Assembly: GCA_016716675.1 (NCBI GenBank)
Contig: JADJVG010000004.1
Coordinates: 181,127 to 245,126, forward strand
Length of the DNA: 64,000 nucleotides
From: Hyphomicrobium sp.
GTDB lineage: Bacteria; Pseudomonadota; Alphaproteobacteria; Rhizobiales; Hyphomicrobiaceae
Direction of reading: 5' to 3'
This document shows, piece after piece, positions 24,085 through 34,185 of the stretch (position 1 is the first letter of the stretch; each line of letters begins with the position of its first letter). The notes beneath the pieces are model-generated. The model was not told the origin of the DNA and did no database searches. It saw only the letters and a program-made list of their open reading frames with translations. The translations under genes were made by a program, and so were the position numbers.

Positions 24085-25176
24085 GGGCGACCCTTCTGTT
24101 CATACCCGCAACGACCCGCAACGAAGTGACTGTTCAGTTCGGTCAATGGGCACATGAGTGGTTCAATGAGAACAGAAGGACATGCCCCCTCGCGAGTAAA
24201 TAAGCCTTTGTAGGTACTGGCTTGTCGGCCCATTTCCTATCGATAGCACGGGGCTTGACAGAACGTCGTGCTGCGCTCCTCACAGCAATGACCACAACAG
24301 GCGTGCGCGTTCGTGCCCGGGTTGCGTTGCTAGCAGCGAGACCAAGGCGCTGCTTGCGTTCCGCGTCGTTAACAAGATTCAGTGCGCCGCTGACGTGCCA
24401 GCGAGTAACGACATGTCGCGACGCTGAAGCACTGCAATCGAATTCAATTGCCACGTTTTATTGAGCAATTGATATGCAAACGATTTCCCGGATTATATTC
24501 GCCGCCATATCGAATTGATCCGCACATTACTTCATCAGCATACATCCTCTGCGCGTCGCTCTTGCTCCATTTGCAGGGAGCGACCACGGATGGCACGGAC
24601 CATAATTCGGCCTGTCGCGCCCACCAGACCGCTGCCTACACGGTAGCGCACAAACCGGCGACCAAAATTCCCCAAAAGATTGTACAAAACGCATCACAAC
24701 ACGCGCCGGACGTATCATTCGCGCGGTTGCACGAAATTGATGCAGCACGCGAACACTGCGCCACAAGTCGCAGCACGACAATGAAACCGAGCGATATCTG
24801 CTGTCATAAATCCGCGGTCTTGAATCCATTTCTCCAGCACGCACGCCGCAAAAGAACAGTGGCCTGCCGCGATTAACCCCGCGAGCGTTCGAAATCTCGT
24901 CCGTCTACTGCGCGATGGCCGCGAATACGAAATCAATTATTTTAAGCAAATTGCAAAGTCCCCATTACCGTTCGTTAAATTTGTGATAATTTCAGTTTGG
25001 AAATGAGACTCTCGAGGCCCATGTGTTTTGCTGGGCTGAGTTCGTCGATCACGGCACGGCATCATTATTTTTAGCACTGGTGTCCAGTGCCTTCGGGGGG
25101 AGCCTCTCCGGTTTTTAGGCATCGAATCTAGCCTCATCTGTTTTCAGTCAATTGTGTGTTGCGTGGGAGTTGCGTC
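24085..25176. other. 1.1-kb stretch without a convincing gene
   Basis: No frame here has both a ribosome site and protein-like composition. The right part is A+T-richer than its surroundings and contains a perfect GCACTGG-TGT-CCAGTGC hairpin at 25074-25090, followed by a G-rich/T-rich segment (GGGGGGAGCC, then GGTTTTT near 25117). It probably holds the promoter and a structured leader for the large surface-protein gene. A small RNA gene here is possible but not shown. Confidence 0.4.
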
Positions 25177-28100
25177 ATGGGTACTTCGGCAGACGGTACT
25201 GATCTTTCTGTAATCACAGACAAACTCGACTATGCTCCAGGCGAAGACGTCACGCTGACCATCAGTGGCGTGACCGCAGGCGGCAGTGTCACAATTGCCA
25301 TCGCTGACGATGTCAGTGATCCAGGCGATGATGGCGATGCAGACACCTATTCTGCTTTCACAGCAACAGACGGCGGTGCGGGCGACCTCGACGGCATCGC
25401 CAACGGCACGATTGTGACGACGTGGTCAGTGCCAACAAACGGCGATCCGAACAACGCGACGCTCAATGTGGCTGTCACGGATTGGGGTTCAGACGGTGCG
25501 CTCGGTGGCACAGATGATCGTGTTGCGACGACCTCGTTCACGGATGCCGTTAACGCTGGCGATGTTCGCATCGACCAATGGTCCAATGGTCCCGCGCCAG
25601 ACGCTGACGGCGTCGGTGCCCAGAACGAAATCTGGCAAAACGGTAATTTGAATTCTAACTCTGCGCACTACGCGGAAGGCGAAGCGGTACCGTATCGCGC
25701 CGTAGTCGACGATCTCGAAGCCGGCGTTGTTTATACGCTGGTCATTCAGTGGGACACGCTTCAAGGAAGCGCTTACGCCCTCGACTACCTCACAACCTAC
25801 GATTTTTCATTCAGTGGCACAAATCACCCACTAGAGCCCGATCCCGTCCCGACGACAGGCGTGACAGATTTGAGTTCTGCGACTGTCCAACAAGTCGCGA
25901 TTGCCAGCGATTCGCAGCTTCTGACCGGATTTAATACAGGCGCAACGACCGATGGATTGGGTTCGGGAACGCCATCCGGCACTCAGTACTTCACAGTGTT
26001 TGGATCAACGTCCAATTTATCAACCGGTCCGATCACCTATAACGCTGACTTCAGCCAAGCATCAACGACCATCACATTCACTTACACCGGTTCGGAAACG
26101 AACACGAGCGACAGCGTTGTCATTGCATGGGGTGGACACATTGCATCGACGGCGGAATGGAACGATGATCCCGGCGAGAATGTCGAAACGGCCTCCGACA
26201 TTTCGGGTTCGCCATATCACATGCGCCTGCTCAGCATCATCGAGGACGGCACAACAATTTCTCTCGGCAATCAGGATAGATCCCTGTCTGCAGATGCCGT
26301 CACCCCGCCCCCTACAGGCTCCATCACCGTTGTCAAGGATGCGCTTCCCAACGATCTTCAGGACTTCACGTTCACGACGACCGGCACAGGCCTGACGAAG
26401 TTCACCCTCGACGACGACAGCGGCGTTGGCGGCGGCGACGCGACGCATTCCAATACGGAGACCTTCACGGGCCTGACGTCGGGCGTCTACACGATCGATG
26501 AGCTTGCCGTTGACGGGTGGGCTCTGACGGGCATTTCAATCGTAGAAACAGGCGGCGTCGCGAACAGCACCTTCGATTTGGCAACCGGCATCGTCACCAT
26601 CAATCTCGAAGCCGGCGAAAACCTGACGATCACCTACTCGAACACGAAGCTCGCGAGCCTCTCGGGCTATAAGTATAATGACCTCAACGGCGATGGCGAC
26701 CGGGACTCCGGCGACGTCGGCCTAGCCGGGTGGACGATCAAGCTGCTTGTAAAAGATCCCCTTACCGGGCTGTACACGGATACCGGCAAAACCGCCAACA
26801 CGGACGCCAACGGCTACTACGAATTCGCAGGACTTGCTCCCGGCGATTATTCGACTGAGGAAGTTCAGCAAGACGGTTGGGCGCAATCCGACCCATCGTC
26901 GCCTGAAACGCTGTCGGCTGGCGAAAACGACACCACCGGCAACGACTTCGGCAACTATCAGAAGGGCAAAGTCAACGGCTATAAGTATCTCGACATCAAC
27001 GGCGACGGCACTCGCGATGCCGACGGCGTCGACGATATTCGTGGTACCAGCGACGACGAAGGCGGCGTCGCTGGGATCACGATCGAGCTTTATAGCAAGT
27101 CCGATCTCACCACGGTCGTCGCCACCACAACGACAAATGCCAATGGCTTCTTCTCGTTCGGCGATTTGGCGCCTGGCGACTATGTCGTTAAGGAAATTGT
27201 GCCTGCTGGCTCCGGCACTGCGATCTCGACGACCAGTGAGTTCACGATTGAATCTGGCGACACCGTCAAGCTCGGCTACGTCTTCGGCAACTACGAAGAA
27301 ACGTCGCTGAACGGCTACAAATACCATGATCTCAACGCTGACGGCGACCGTGATGCGGAAGACGTTGGTCTCGGCGGCTGGACCATCAACCTCTATAAAG
27401 ACGGCGTTTTCGTTAAGAGCGTTGTGACTGCCGATGGCTCTACAGACGCCAACGGCGACGGCACCATCGATGCAAATGACGTTGGATATTATGCGTTCAC
27501 CGGCCTCGCCCCCGGCAACTACACGACCGCCGAAGCTCAGCAAGCCGGATGGTCCCAGAGCGGCTTCTCGACTGCTGAAACTTTGACGTCGGGCGAGAGG
27601 GATACTTACGGCAACGACTTCGGCAACTATCAGAAGGGCAAAATCACCGGCGAGAAGTATATCGATAACGACGCAAACGGTTGCTACAGCTCTTGCGACG
27701 TGTTGAAGGCCGGTTGGTCGGTCTCGCTCTACAACGACGTGAACGGCGACGGCAAATATGATGGCGGCGATACGCTGGTAACGACGACGACGACGAATGC
27801 CTACGGCACCTACACGTTCGACGCTCTTGACCCAGGCAAGTACGTTGTGGTCGAAAGCACGCCCGCAGGTTGGTATACGAAGGCCAATTCCGAGTACGGC
27901 GTGACCATCGAATCCGGCGAGACGTACGGCGATAGCTCTGATGAGAAGACCGACTTCTTCAACTATCAGCTGGGCTGCCTGTCGGGATACAAATACTACG
28001 ACAAGAACCACGACGGTTGCCGCGACAAGAACGGTGCCGATAACGTTTTGGGCACGAAGGATGACGAAGTCGGTCTCGCCGGGTGGACCATCCAGTTGTT

Positions 28101-28875
28101 CAAGGATGGCGTGTTCACCGGCAAGACCGCGGTCACCGACGCCAACGGCTTCTACAAGTTCACCGGTCTGGAGCCAGGCAACTACACGACCCAGGAAGTT
28201 TTGAAGTCTGGTTGGGTCCAGACCGATCCGTCGTCGGCTGAAACACTGAAGTCAGGCGAGTATGACAGGTACGGCAACGACTTTGGCAACTACAAGCCGA
28301 TTGCCAGAATTGATCTCGATAAGAAGGTCTATTCCGTCACCGGCGGCCATAAGGACAAGTATGGTGATTGGGTGGCCGACAGCGCCGGCGACGTCATCAA
28401 CTACAAGTTCGTGTTGAAGAACACCGGCAACCTCGATTTGACGAACATCGTGTTGAAGGATTACTTCGAAAGCAGCACTGCCGTGAAGTTGAGCAACGCC
28501 ACGGTCACCGGCGACTACGGCATCAAGGGCGTTCTTGAAGTCGGCGAAACCTGGACCTACAGCCTCAAGCACACAGTCACGCAGGCTGAACTCAACGCGG
28601 CTCGCAAGGTCGTCACCGAAGTTCAGAAGATCGGTTTCTTCGACTGCTACGTTAAGAAGTGCACCGGCGACCTCCAACTCGATAACTTCGCCAAGGTCTG
28701 GGCGAAAGCCTACGTCCCGTATGCGGAAAAGGTTGTGTCAATAACCGACGCCGACTTCGAGACGGTGAACGTCAACTGCCCGTCGGGCACAGTAGACGGC
28801 AATTACAGCACCTACGGCGGCAGCACGGCCGAAAACCTCTGGCAGCAATACCAGGTCGCGACGCATTTGGTGTAG
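25177..28875 (+). CDS. Large surface/secreted protein with SdrD-B-like repeats
   Basis: 1,232 residues from ATG 25177 (GGGAG 7 bases upstream). The N-terminal 390 residues are Asp/Thr/Ser-rich beta-type sequence (CARDB/Ig-like). A prealbumin-like domain (about 400-500) follows. Then come five SdrD-B-type modules with openings such as GYKYNDLNGDGDRDSGD and closings such as DFGNYQKGK. The DxNxDGxxD loops are EF-hand-like calcium sites. The last about 200 residues form a DUF11-like domain (NYKFVLKNTGNLDLTNIVLK). No Sec signal peptide is visible, so type I-like or other non-classical export is likely, though no RTX nonapeptides or transporter genes are nearby. Composition is acidic and Thr-rich, unlike its neighbours. 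Probably an adhesin or matrix protein. Confidence 0.85.
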   Translation: MGTSADGTDLSVITDKLDYAPGEDVTLTISGVTAGGSVTIAIADDVSDPGDDGDADTYSAFTATDGGAGDLDGIANGTIVTTWSVPTNGDPNNATLNVAVTDWGSDGALGGTDDRVATTSFTDAVNAGDVRIDQWSNGPAPDADGVGAQNEIWQNGNLNSNSAHYAEGEAVPYRAVVDDLEAGVVYTLVIQWDTLQGSAYALDYLTTYDFSFSGTNHPLEPDPVPTTGVTDLSSATVQQVAIASDSQLLTGFNTGATTDGLGSGTPSGTQYFTVFGSTSNLSTGPITYNADFSQASTTITFTYTGSETNTSDSVVIAWGGHIASTAEWNDDPGENVETASDISGSPYHMRLLSIIEDGTTISLGNQDRSLSADAVTPPPTGSITVVKDALPNDLQDFTFTTTGTGLTKFTLDDDSGVGGGDATHSNTETFTGLTSGVYTIDELAVDGWALTGISIVETGGVANSTFDLATGIVTINLEAGENLTITYSNTKLASLSGYKYNDLNGDGDRDSGDVGLAGWTIKLLVKDPLTGLYTDTGKTANTDANGYYEFAGLAPGDYSTEEVQQDGWAQSDPSSPETLSAGENDTTGNDFGNYQKGKVNGYKYLDINGDGTRDADGVDDIRGTSDDEGGVAGITIELYSKSDLTTVVATTTTNANGFFSFGDLAPGDYVVKEIVPAGSGTAISTTSEFTIESGDTVKLGYVFGNYEETSLNGYKYHDLNADGDRDAEDVGLGGWTINLYKDGVFVKSVVTADGSTDANGDGTIDANDVGYYAFTGLAPGNYTTAEAQQAGWSQSGFSTAETLTSGERDTYGNDFGNYQKGKITGEKYIDNDANGCYSSCDVLKAGWSVSLYNDVNGDGKYDGGDTLVTTTTTNAYGTYTFDALDPGKYVVVESTPAGWYTKANSEYGVTIESGETYGDSSDEKTDFFNYQLGCLSGYKYYDKNHDGCRDKNGADNVLGTKDDEVGLAGWTIQLFKDGVFTGKTAVTDANGFYKFTGLEPGNYTTQEVLKSGWVQTDPSSAETLKSGEYDRYGNDFGNYKPIARIDLDKKVYSVTGGHKDKYGDWVADSAGDVINYKFVLKNTGNLDLTNIVLKDYFESSTAVKLSNATVTGDYGIKGVLEVGETWTYSLKHTVTQAELNAARKVVTEVQKIGFFDCYVKKCTGDLQLDNFAKVWAKAYVPYAEKVVSITDADFETVNVNCPSGTVDGNYSTYGGSTAENLWQQYQVATHLV

Positions 28876-28911
28876 GCATAGAACGCACTTGGGCGTTGAT
28901 GCATAGAACTT

Positions 28912-28941
28912 CGATGGCGGCAGCCCCCACTGCCGCCATCG
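28912..28941 (+). terminator. 12-bp perfect hairpin after the surface-protein gene
   Basis: CGATGGCGGCAG-CCCCCA-CTGCCGCCATCG, starting 37 bases after the stop. The stem is perfect; the following CACTTTG is only weakly T-rich. Likely the transcript end of the long surface-protein gene. Confidence 0.6.
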
Positions 28942-29042
28942 CACTTTGTAAGATGGCTCTCATTACAGTATCGCTGCCGCAATCGTCGTGATCTTTGCGC
29001 TGCTCTGTATTCGTGGCGGCGCGGCTGCTGCGGCGAATCTGA

Positions 29043-29942
29043 TCACGCTGCAGGTCGCGGCCCACCAACCGTTCCGAGGAATTCAAGCAAGGCATCGGCG
29101 GTCGCGTCGGGGAACTGATCGACGAAAAAGTGTCCGCCCGGCACCGCCCACCCGGTTAGGTTCAGGCACCGCCGCTGCCATTCCGCGGGAATATCGAACA
29201 AGCCAGCCATCACACCGCGCGATCCATAGAGCGCCAATGTCGGGCAACTGACATTTGTCGCAACGTCCGCCGCGTCGTGGTCGAGATCGATGGTCGCCGC
29301 CGCCCGGTAGTCTGCGCAGACCGCATGGATCGTCGCCGGATCTCGCCAGCAGCGGCGGTATTCGGCGAGCATCCCGGCGTCGAAATCCCGGATACTCGCC
29401 GCCCCCCAACCGACGAGACACGTCTCGAAGAAGAAATCCGGATCATGGCCGATCAGCGTTTCCGGAAACGGCTCCGGCTGGGACAGAAAATACCAATGCC
29501 AATAGGCGCCTGCGACGTGGCGGTTGGTTTCCATGAACATGGTATATGTCGGCACGATATCGAGCACGGCAAGCGAGGAGACGGCGGCAGGATAATCGAG
29601 CGCCAAGCGATGCGCGGTCCGCCCGCCGCGATCATGCCCGACGACATGAAACGTGGGGAAGCCGAGCCGCTGCATCAGCCCCAATTGATCGGCGGCAAGG
29701 GCGCGAAACGCATAGGTAGCATTATCGGCCGAGCACCTGGGTTTCGATGAATCGCCGTAGCCCCGCAGGTCGGCACAAACGACCGTGAAATGCTGCGCCA
29801 GCCGCGGAGCGACCTTGGCCCACATGGCTTTTGTTTGCGGAAATCCATGCAGCAAGAGCAAGGCCGGCCCCGCTCCGCCGATGACGCAGGAAATAGCAAT
29901 GCCATCGACATCGACGACGCGGCGTTCAAACCCTTCAAACAT
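29043..29942 (-). CDS. Alpha/beta hydrolase, fluoroacetate-dehalogenase-like
   Basis: A 299-residue alpha/beta hydrolase. The residues match the fluoroacetate dehalogenase active site: nucleophile Asp104 with Arg105 and Arg108 (HDRGGR), Asp128 (LDIVPTY), His149-Trp150 (AYWHWYFL) and catalytic His271 (GGHFF). The oxyanion motif is HGFPQT. In that family the Arg pair binds the carboxylate and His/Trp bind fluoride; soluble cytoplasmic enzyme. Haloacetate dehalogenation is the best guess; a general epoxide or ester hydrolase cannot be excluded. It is divergent from the FAD monooxygenase gene at 30124, with a shared 180-base promoter region. Confidence 0.8.
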   Translation of the reverse strand: MFEGFERRVVDVDGIAISCVIGGAGPALLLLHGFPQTKAMWAKVAPRLAQHFTVVCADLRGYGDSSKPRCSADNATYAFRALAADQLGLMQRLGFPTFHVVGHDRGGRTAHRLALDYPAAVSSLAVLDIVPTYTMFMETNRHVAGAYWHWYFLSQPEPFPETLIGHDPDFFFETCLVGWGAASIRDFDAGMLAEYRRCWRDPATIHAVCADYRAAATIDLDHDAADVATNVSCPTLALYGSRGVMAGLFDIPAEWQRRCLNLTGWAVPGGHFFVDQFPDATADALLEFLGTVGGPRPAA

Positions 29943-30123
29943 GCGACCCCTGCTTTAACGCACAATCGCAACGACGGTATTGCAGCCGCCCAATCCAAAC
30001 AAGATTGGCCTTTAGCTGGCTTTCCAAAGGACGGCAAACATGGTCCATTTTGCGAACGGGAAAGTTGTCTTTGACGCGCCACAGCCTTTGGCGTGTGGGT
30101 GCTGCATTGCAAGAGGATGATCC

Positions 30124-31923
30124 ATGCTCGATGCCACCACGACCGAATCCGTCAACGCTTTCCTCAATGCTTTTTCCGATGCCCTCGAAGCGCGCGACAT
30201 CGCGGGCGCCGTGGCCATGTTCCAGGACGACTGCTACTGGCGCGATCTCGTCACCTTCACTTGGAACATCAAGACGATGGAGGGCAAGGACGCGGTCACC
30301 GACCTGCTGAACCAGCAATTGGCGGCAACCCAGCCTTCGAACTGGCAGATCGCCGTCGCGGAAACGCCCACGGAAGACGACGGTGTAACCACCGCCTGGA
30401 TCACCTTCGAGACGGCCGTGGCGCGCGGTAGCGGTCTTGTGCGATTGCGCGATGGCAAGGTCTGGACACTGCTGACGAGCATGGTCGAACTCAAAGGTCA
30501 TGAGGAGCCACTCGGCTTTCTTCGCCCGCTGGGCGCCAAGCATGGCGCGGCCAAGAACCGTCCAACCTGGGCGGAAGAGCGCGACACCGAATTACGCGAA
30601 CTCGGCTATTCGAAGCAGCCCTATGTTCTCATCATTGGCGGCGGTCAAGGCGGCATTGCGCTCGGCGCGCGGCTCCGCCAACTTGGCGTGCCCACGATCA
30701 TCATCGAAAAGAACGACCGGCCCGGCGATAGTTGGCGCAATCGCTACAAGTCGCTCTGCCTGCATGATCCGGTCTGGTACGATCACCTGCCCTACCTGCC
30801 GTTTCCGCCGAATTGGCCGGTGTTCGCGCCGAAGGACAAGATCGGCGACTGGCTCGAGATGTACACCAAAGTGATGGAGCTGAACTACTGGAGCAAGACT
30901 GTCTGCAAACAGGCGTACTTTGATGAGACGGCTCAGGAATGGGTTGTCACCGTCGAACGCAATGGCCAAGAGGTCGTTTTGCGGCCCAAACAGCTGGTGC
31001 TCGCGACCGGCATGTCCGGAAGACCCAACATGCCGGCGATCAAGGGCATGGAGCGCTTCAAAGGCGAGCAGCACCACTCCTCGCAACACCCAGGCCCCGA
31101 CGCCTATGCCGGCAAAAAAGCCGTGGTCGTTGGCGCCAACAATTCGGCACACGACATCTGCGCAGCGCTTTGGGAAAACGATGTCGACGTCACGATGATC
31201 CAGCGATCATCAACCAACGTCGTCCGTTCCGACACCATGATGGAGTTGGCGCTCGGCGCGCTCTATTCCGAGCAGGCCGCCGCCAGCGGCATGACGACCG
31301 ATAAAGCCGACATGATTTTTGCGTCGCTGCCCTATCGCATCCTACCGGAATTCCAGATCCCCGTTTATGAGCAAATCAAGGAAAAGGACGCAGACTTTTA
31401 TCGCGGCCTGCAGAATGCCGGCTTCTGGATTGACTGGGGTGATGACGACTCCGGTATCTTCCTCAAATACCTGCGGCGCGGTTCTGGATACTATATCGAC
31501 GTCGGCGCCAGCCAGCTCATCATCGATGGAAAAATCAAACTGGCGCACGGCGACGTCCGCGAAATTACGGAGCACACCGTCATCCTGGAAGACGGAACAG
31601 AGCTTGCCGCCGATGTCATCGTCTACGCCACGGGCTTCGGCTCGATGAACGGGTGGGCTGCAGACCTGATCGGCAAAGACGTCGCCGACAAGGTCGGCAA
31701 ATGTTGGGGACTCGGTTCAGCGACGAAGAAGGATCCCGGTCCCTGGGAGGGCGAACAACGCAACATGTGGAAGCCGACACATCAAACCGCGCTCTGGTTC
31801 CATGGCGGTAACCTGCACCAGTCCCGCCACTACTCGCTGTATCTATCGCTGCAATTGAAAGCGCGGATGGAAGGCATCGCGACCCCGGTTTACGGCATTC
31901 CGCCTGTCTCCCATCTCAGTTGA
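30124..31923 (+). CDS. NTF2/SnoaL-like domain fused to FAD-dependent monooxygenase
   Basis: 599 residues. Residues 1-145 are an NTF2/SnoaL-like cone (VNAFLNAFSDALEARDIAGA, WITFETAVARGSGLVRLRDG). The rest is an FMO/Baeyer-Villiger-like flavoprotein: FAD fold LIIGGGQGGIALGARL, WRNRYKSLCLHDP, a FxGxxxHS-like FKGEQHHSSQHPGPDAY, NADPH fold AVVVGANNSAHDI, and VIVYATGFGSMNG. Such fusions are widespread in proteobacteria and are annotated as NAD(P)/FAD oxidoreductases. The likely role is oxygenation of a small organic molecule. It precedes the MEKHLA gene by 24 bases. Substrate unknown. Confidence 0.85.
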   Translation: MLDATTTESVNAFLNAFSDALEARDIAGAVAMFQDDCYWRDLVTFTWNIKTMEGKDAVTDLLNQQLAATQPSNWQIAVAETPTEDDGVTTAWITFETAVARGSGLVRLRDGKVWTLLTSMVELKGHEEPLGFLRPLGAKHGAAKNRPTWAEERDTELRELGYSKQPYVLIIGGGQGGIALGARLRQLGVPTIIIEKNDRPGDSWRNRYKSLCLHDPVWYDHLPYLPFPPNWPVFAPKDKIGDWLEMYTKVMELNYWSKTVCKQAYFDETAQEWVVTVERNGQEVVLRPKQLVLATGMSGRPNMPAIKGMERFKGEQHHSSQHPGPDAYAGKKAVVVGANNSAHDICAALWENDVDVTMIQRSSTNVVRSDTMMELALGALYSEQAAASGMTTDKADMIFASLPYRILPEFQIPVYEQIKEKDADFYRGLQNAGFWIDWGDDDSGIFLKYLRRGSGYYIDVGASQLIIDGKIKLAHGDVREITEHTVILEDGTELAADVIVYATGFGSMNGWAADLIGKDVADKVGKCWGLGSATKKDPGPWEGEQRNMWKPTHQTALWFHGGNLHQSRHYSLYLSLQLKARMEGIATPVYGIPPVSHLS

Positions 31924-31947
31924 TCGTGCGCCAGGTGATCATCGAAC

Positions 31948-32406
31948 ATGACCTTGCCAGACCTCACCGCGCTCGACCACTTCCGCGTCCACCTCATCGC
32001 CGAAAGTCATCAGCGCCTCACCGGGCGCAGGCTTGTGGACGCGGCGGACGACATGGTTGCCGCCCTCTGGCATGCGCCGCCGGTGATCGTGGCGCATGAT
32101 ACGGCACCCGATCCGGTTTTCTTTTTCGGCAATGCCCGGGCACTTGAACTTTTTGAGATGAGCTTCGCTGATTTCACCCGTCTGCCGTCGCGGCATTCGG
32201 CTGAACCGATGTTACAGGCGGACCGCGCCAAGCTTCTCGAAACCGTCAATCGCGTTGGCTTTATCGAAGACTACGCCGGCGTCCGCATTTCATCGACCGG
32301 CAAGAGGTTCCGGATCAGCAAGGCGATCGTTTGGAACCTGATTGCGGAAGATGGCAGCAAGCACGGACAAGCTGCCGCCTTCTCAGACTGGGAGCCGGTT
32401 GATTGA
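31948..32406 (+). CDS. MEKHLA-domain protein
   Basis: 152 residues fitting the MEKHLA domain, a PAS-like module: LIAESHQRLTGRRL, then VIVAHDTAPDPVFFFGNARA, LFEMSFADFTRLPSRHSAEP and a C-terminal GVRISSTGKRFRI strand. MEKHLA proteins are thought to bind small ligands and are often standalone in bacteria. It lies 24 bases after the monooxygenase gene on the same strand and may sense a related compound. Function not known. Confidence 0.82.
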   Translation: MTLPDLTALDHFRVHLIAESHQRLTGRRLVDAADDMVAALWHAPPVIVAHDTAPDPVFFFGNARALELFEMSFADFTRLPSRHSAEPMLQADRAKLLETVNRVGFIEDYAGVRISSTGKRFRISKAIVWNLIAEDGSKHGQAAAFSDWEPVD

Positions 32407-32427
32407 AATCCCATGGCGTAACGCGCG

Positions 32428-33255
32428 TTATTCGGCCGCCGCAGCGAGCGACTTTCGCTTACGATCCGCGTCCGACGGTTGCGCGCCACTGACCTCGATG
32501 ACGAACTTGCGGCGGATGGCCCGGCCGAAATCGCTGAAGCCGTTGGCCGGCAAAATAAAGCTGCCCGGCCCGCCTTGAACGTTGGCCTTATACCAGGCTT
32601 CAAGTTCGGGGCCTTTCATTTCCGGAATACCGGCATTAACCCGGCGGCCCCGCAGAATGAAATCGTCACCTGTTCGGTCGGCCTGCAGAATCGGCAGACC
32701 GTTGATCGTAATGCCCTTGCCGACCAGCAATTCGCGGACACTCGCGATGGATTCCCCGCCTTTGCAGTTGTCCGGGCCATCGCCCGAAACGTCGATCACG
32801 GTACGATTGGCGCGCATCGGCATTTGCGGCAGCAATTGATCATGCGATACGCGCAGCATCCGGGCGAGACAGGTAAACTCGCCGCCTGCCCAGTTGCGCG
32901 GAGTGGCGCGTATCACCGTGGCGATAGCCGCCGCGTCACCGGCCGACGTAATCTTGGTCCAAGGCTGCACAATCGTGGGTTCGCTCGACCACGCCACGAC
33001 GGAGAACAGGATGCCGCCACTCGGCCCGCCGACAATCGCTTCGATCACCGATGGGTCTTCGAGCGCCGCCGCAATGCCTTCCATTTGCAGTTTGTAGTTG
33101 GTGTTATCGACCGAATTCGACACATCAACCGCAACGACCAAAGCCGTATCTACATAGTCCTGTGCGCGCGACGGCGTTGCCAAGGGAGGTAGGAGTGTCA
33201 CCGCGGCGGCACAAACCGCCAGCAGCGAACGTCTGAAGCGCGGCACACGTTTCAC
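32428..33255 (-). CDS. DUF1194 (von Willebrand factor A-like) secreted protein
   Basis: 275 residues from a GTG start (KRVPRFRRSLLAVCAAAVTL opens a classic Sec signal peptide, cleavage near SRAQ). ATG starts at 33291 and 33351 are also in frame. A VWA-like domain follows with MIDAS-type DVSNSVD and VIDVSGDGPDN. DUF1194 proteins are periplasmic or secreted alphaproteobacterial proteins of unknown function. It converges with the MEKHLA gene, with 21 bases between stops. Confidence 0.78.
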   Translation of the reverse strand: MKRVPRFRRSLLAVCAAAVTLLPPLATPSRAQDYVDTALVVAVDVSNSVDNTNYKLQMEGIAAALEDPSVIEAIVGGPSGGILFSVVAWSSEPTIVQPWTKITSAGDAAAIATVIRATPRNWAGGEFTCLARMLRVSHDQLLPQMPMRANRTVIDVSGDGPDNCKGGESIASVRELLVGKGITINGLPILQADRTGDDFILRGRRVNAGIPEMKGPELEAWYKANVQGGPGSFILPANGFSDFGRAIRRKFVIEVSGAQPSDADRKRKSLAAAAE

Positions 33256-33585
33256 GCTACCCCAGTCGGGCAGCCAGTTCTGAAGGGGCATGTTGGGAAA
33301 GCTCTGATTTGCGGGCGGGCACACTATGTAGAAGACGGAAAAGCCATTCAAGAGCCTGAATGCGGCCGGCAGGCGTGTGTTGCCTCTGCCCGGTCAGCGA
33401 TTTTCCCGGTTTGGCTGCGGCGCAACAGCCAGCGCTGCAAATTCGATCACAAAACTTTGTTCGGCATAGGTTTCTGGCACGCCACCCTTGTTCGGACGCG
33501 CAAGACATGTCAGGTGCGAAACGCCTTGCACGTTGATATGACTGACGAACGCGCAGGCGCAAGAAGACCGTCCAAGGAGACCCAG

Positions 33586-34110
33586 ATGAAATTACGTTTC
33601 GCGGCCGCAGCAGCCATTGCGATCGCTATCATGGCCGCGCCCGTCGCGCAGGCCGCCAGCCTCGCCATCGGCAAGAAGGCGGAAGTCATCGTCGACCCGA
33701 AGAAAATGACAGAGGAGCGTATCGCTCTGTGGGAGCGCTTTGGCGGCTGGTGCTCGATCAAGGATTGGCATCCGGCGGTTGAAAGTTGCGAAGCCTCCAA
33801 GGACGGCGACGCGGAACTCCGCACCCTCACCCTCAAGGACGGCGGCGGCGTCATCAAAGAGCGGCTGACGGAGCGGAAAGACTTCGCTTACAAGTATGTG
33901 ATCCTGGAGAGCCCGTTCCCGATCAAGAACTACGAAGCGCAGTTCGCGCTAACGCCCGACGATGACGACGAGGAAGAGATCAACTTCGCCTGGTCGGCGG
34001 TGTTTGATGCCGAAGGCAAGCCCGACAAGGAAGCGCGCGGCATCATGGACGGCGTGTTGACGGCCGGCATCAAGAATATCGAACTGCTGGCCAACCCAGC
34101 CAAGAAGTAG
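33586..34110 (+). CDS. Periplasmic SRPBCC-like (polyketide-cyclase-fold) protein
   Basis: 174 residues from ATG 33586 (AAGGAGA ribosome site). A signal peptide (MKLRFAAAAAIAIAIMAAPV, cleavage after AQA) precedes an SRPBCC-like domain: WERFGGWCSIKDWHPAVESC, then ELRTLTLKDGGGVIKERLTE, YKYVILESPFPIKNY and the C-terminal helix GIMDGVLTAGIKNI. This fold binds small hydrophobic ligands. Two Cys may form a disulfide. A bidirectional terminator follows at 34130-34166. Confidence 0.75.
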   Translation: MKLRFAAAAAIAIAIMAAPVAQAASLAIGKKAEVIVDPKKMTEERIALWERFGGWCSIKDWHPAVESCEASKDGDAELRTLTLKDGGGVIKERLTERKDFAYKYVILESPFPIKNYEAQFALTPDDDDEEEINFAWSAVFDAEGKPDKEARGIMDGVLTAGIKNIELLANPAKK

Positions 34111-34129
34111 CGTCCTCCCAACGGCATAG

Positions 34130-34166
34130 AAAAAGCGCGCACTGGAAACCCCAGCGCGCGCTTTTT
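34130..34166. terminator. Bidirectional Rho-independent terminator
   Basis: AAAAAGCGCGC ... GCGCGCTTTTTG: an A-run/GC stem/T-run structure that works in both directions, between the converging SRPBCC-like gene and hemN. Confidence 0.8.
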
Positions 34167-34185
34167 GCATTTCCGAGACGTTGTA

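Noticed and set aside
24448..24876. 142-codon open frame on the + strand
   Set aside because: Composition is Cys/His/Arg-rich and random-looking, no ribosome site, no fold; likely chance.
26722..28011. 429-codon open frame antisense to the repeat protein
   Set aside because: Repetitive sequence on the coding strand gives a repetitive Val/Ala-rich antisense frame; the sense frame has the ribosome site and domains.
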